Assembly (NCBI GenBank): GCA_019509685.1
Contig: JAEKLU010000061.1
Coordinates: 1-7,754 of the forward strand
Length of the DNA stretch: 7,754 nucleotides
Direction: 5' to 3'
Source of the DNA: Mesorhizobium sp.
GTDB taxonomy: Bacteria; Pseudomonadota; Alphaproteobacteria; Rhizobiales; Rhizobiaceae
A program made the translations under genes and the position numbers. This document shows, piece by piece, positions 7,438 to 7,754 of the stretch. Under the pieces are notes generated by a model. It saw nothing but the letters and a program-made list of their open reading frames with translations. It made no database searches and was not told the DNA's origin. Position 1 is the first letter of the stretch, and every line of letters starts with the position of its first letter.

Positions 7438-7454
7438 TTTTGTCTACTCGGCAA
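7427..7454 (-). promoter_or_regulatory. Possible HxlR gene promoter
   Basis: Read on the minus strand, TTGCCG (complement of 7449-7454) and TATCTT (complement of 7427-7432) are 17 bases apart, each matching the housekeeping consensus at four of six positions. The -35 abuts the perfect palindrome and the -10 lies in the imperfect copy, an arrangement that suits autorepression. The match is modest. Confidence 0.3.
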
Positions 7455-7473
7455 TGGTTTCAAGTTGAAACCA
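7455..7473. promoter_or_regulatory. Candidate HxlR operator, perfect palindrome
   Basis: TGGTTTCAAGTTGAAACCA is a perfect inverted repeat with 9-base arms around one central G. It lies 16 bases before the MFS start codon and 63 bases before the HxlR start, in the shared divergent spacer. Size and symmetry suit a dimeric winged-helix regulator, and a related copy lies 36 bp away. The neighbouring HxlR protein is the obvious candidate to bind it; that is inference. Confidence 0.6.
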
Positions 7474-7488
7474 CAATGGGAGAGCGCC

Positions 7489-7754
7489 GTGAACCTGCAA
7501 CTGCAAAAAGCCGATCTGCAGCCGCCCGAGACGGTGTTGGCGGGGCGGGACAAAGCGGGGTTGTCGCGGCTGACGGTGCTGATCTTTGCCGCCGCCTGCG
7601 GCTTGAGCGTCGCCAATGTTTATTTCGCGCATCCGCTGCTCGATGCGATCGCGCATGACTTCGCAATCGATCCCGCTTCGGTCGGCATCGTGGTGACGGC
7701 GACGCAGATCGGCTACGCGCTGGGGCTGTTCTTCATCGTGCCGCTCGGCGACCT
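7489..7754 (+). CDS. MFS transporter, N-terminal part
   Basis: This is the first 88 residues of a major facilitator superfamily transporter, cut off by the right edge. The start is a GTG at 7489 with GGGAG (7478-7482) six bases upstream; no ATG in this frame fits, and the ATG at 7476 is in another frame. After a polar leader (1-26), transmembrane segment 1 spans about 28-46 with CGLSVANVYFAHPLLDAIA, typical of MFS drug or sugar-efflux proteins. A loop (DFAIDPASVG) and segment 2 (about 66-84) follow, leading into PLGD, the beginning of MFS motif A. Function is probably proton-driven efflux of a small molecule, but the substrate is unknown. Because it is divergent from an HxlR regulator across a palindrome-bearing spacer, it is likely to be induced when that regulator is inactivated. 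Confidence 0.85.
   Translation, partial: MNLQLQKADLQPPETVLAGRDKAGLSRLTVLIFAAACGLSVANVYFAHPLLDAIAHDFAIDPASVGIVVTATQIGYALGLFFIVPLGD

Overview
The window is GC-rich, densely coding DNA that looks like the chromosome of a rhizobial alphaproteobacterium (order Hyphomicrobiales, most like Mesorhizobium and relatives). The strongest clue is a recognisable RirA, the Rrf2-family iron regulator found in rhizobia and their relatives. It lies beside the end of a haem-transport ATPase. An Irr-type operator in front of rirA and the phasin and NodN/MaoC-type genes agree with this. The genus is inferred from gene content, not from a search.

Layout: 1-237 is the C-terminal part of a haemin ABC transporter ATPase (hmuV), running off the left edge. 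It converges on rirA (minus strand, 234-695), and the two stop codons overlap. A 210-bp divergent region follows, with a good Irr-box (ICE) palindrome and a TGA-N9-TCA match to the iron-responsive operator (IRO) motif that RirA recognises. Three plus-strand genes come next: a DUF445 membrane protein (906-2201), a phasin (2267-2695) with its own likely promoter, and a MaoC-fold hydratase-like protein (about 2877-3374). From 3394 to 4815 a MocR/PdxR-type regulator (GntR-type DNA-binding domain fused to an aminotransferase domain) lies on the minus strand. It is divergent from an EamA/DMT permease (4908-5783), the usual arrangement of a MocR regulator and its target. A zinc-dependent alcohol dehydrogenase (5790-6830) and an HxlR-family regulator (6934-7392) follow on the minus strand. 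Finally, a divergent MFS transporter gene (7489 onward) runs off the right edge.

The genes form three functional blocks. The first is haem/iron uptake and its regulator. The second is a plus-strand cluster that may touch polyhydroxyalkanoate or acyl-CoA metabolism. The third is a pair of regulator-transporter divergons, one of which also includes an alcohol dehydrogenase. No RNA gene, mobile element, CRISPR array or prophage is visible, and every intergenic stretch is shorter than 300 bases.

I found no wholly new system. The most rewarding material is regulatory: two iron-type operators in front of rirA, a tandem pair of related palindromes between the HxlR and MFS genes, and overlapping divergent promoter elements in the MocR/EamA region.
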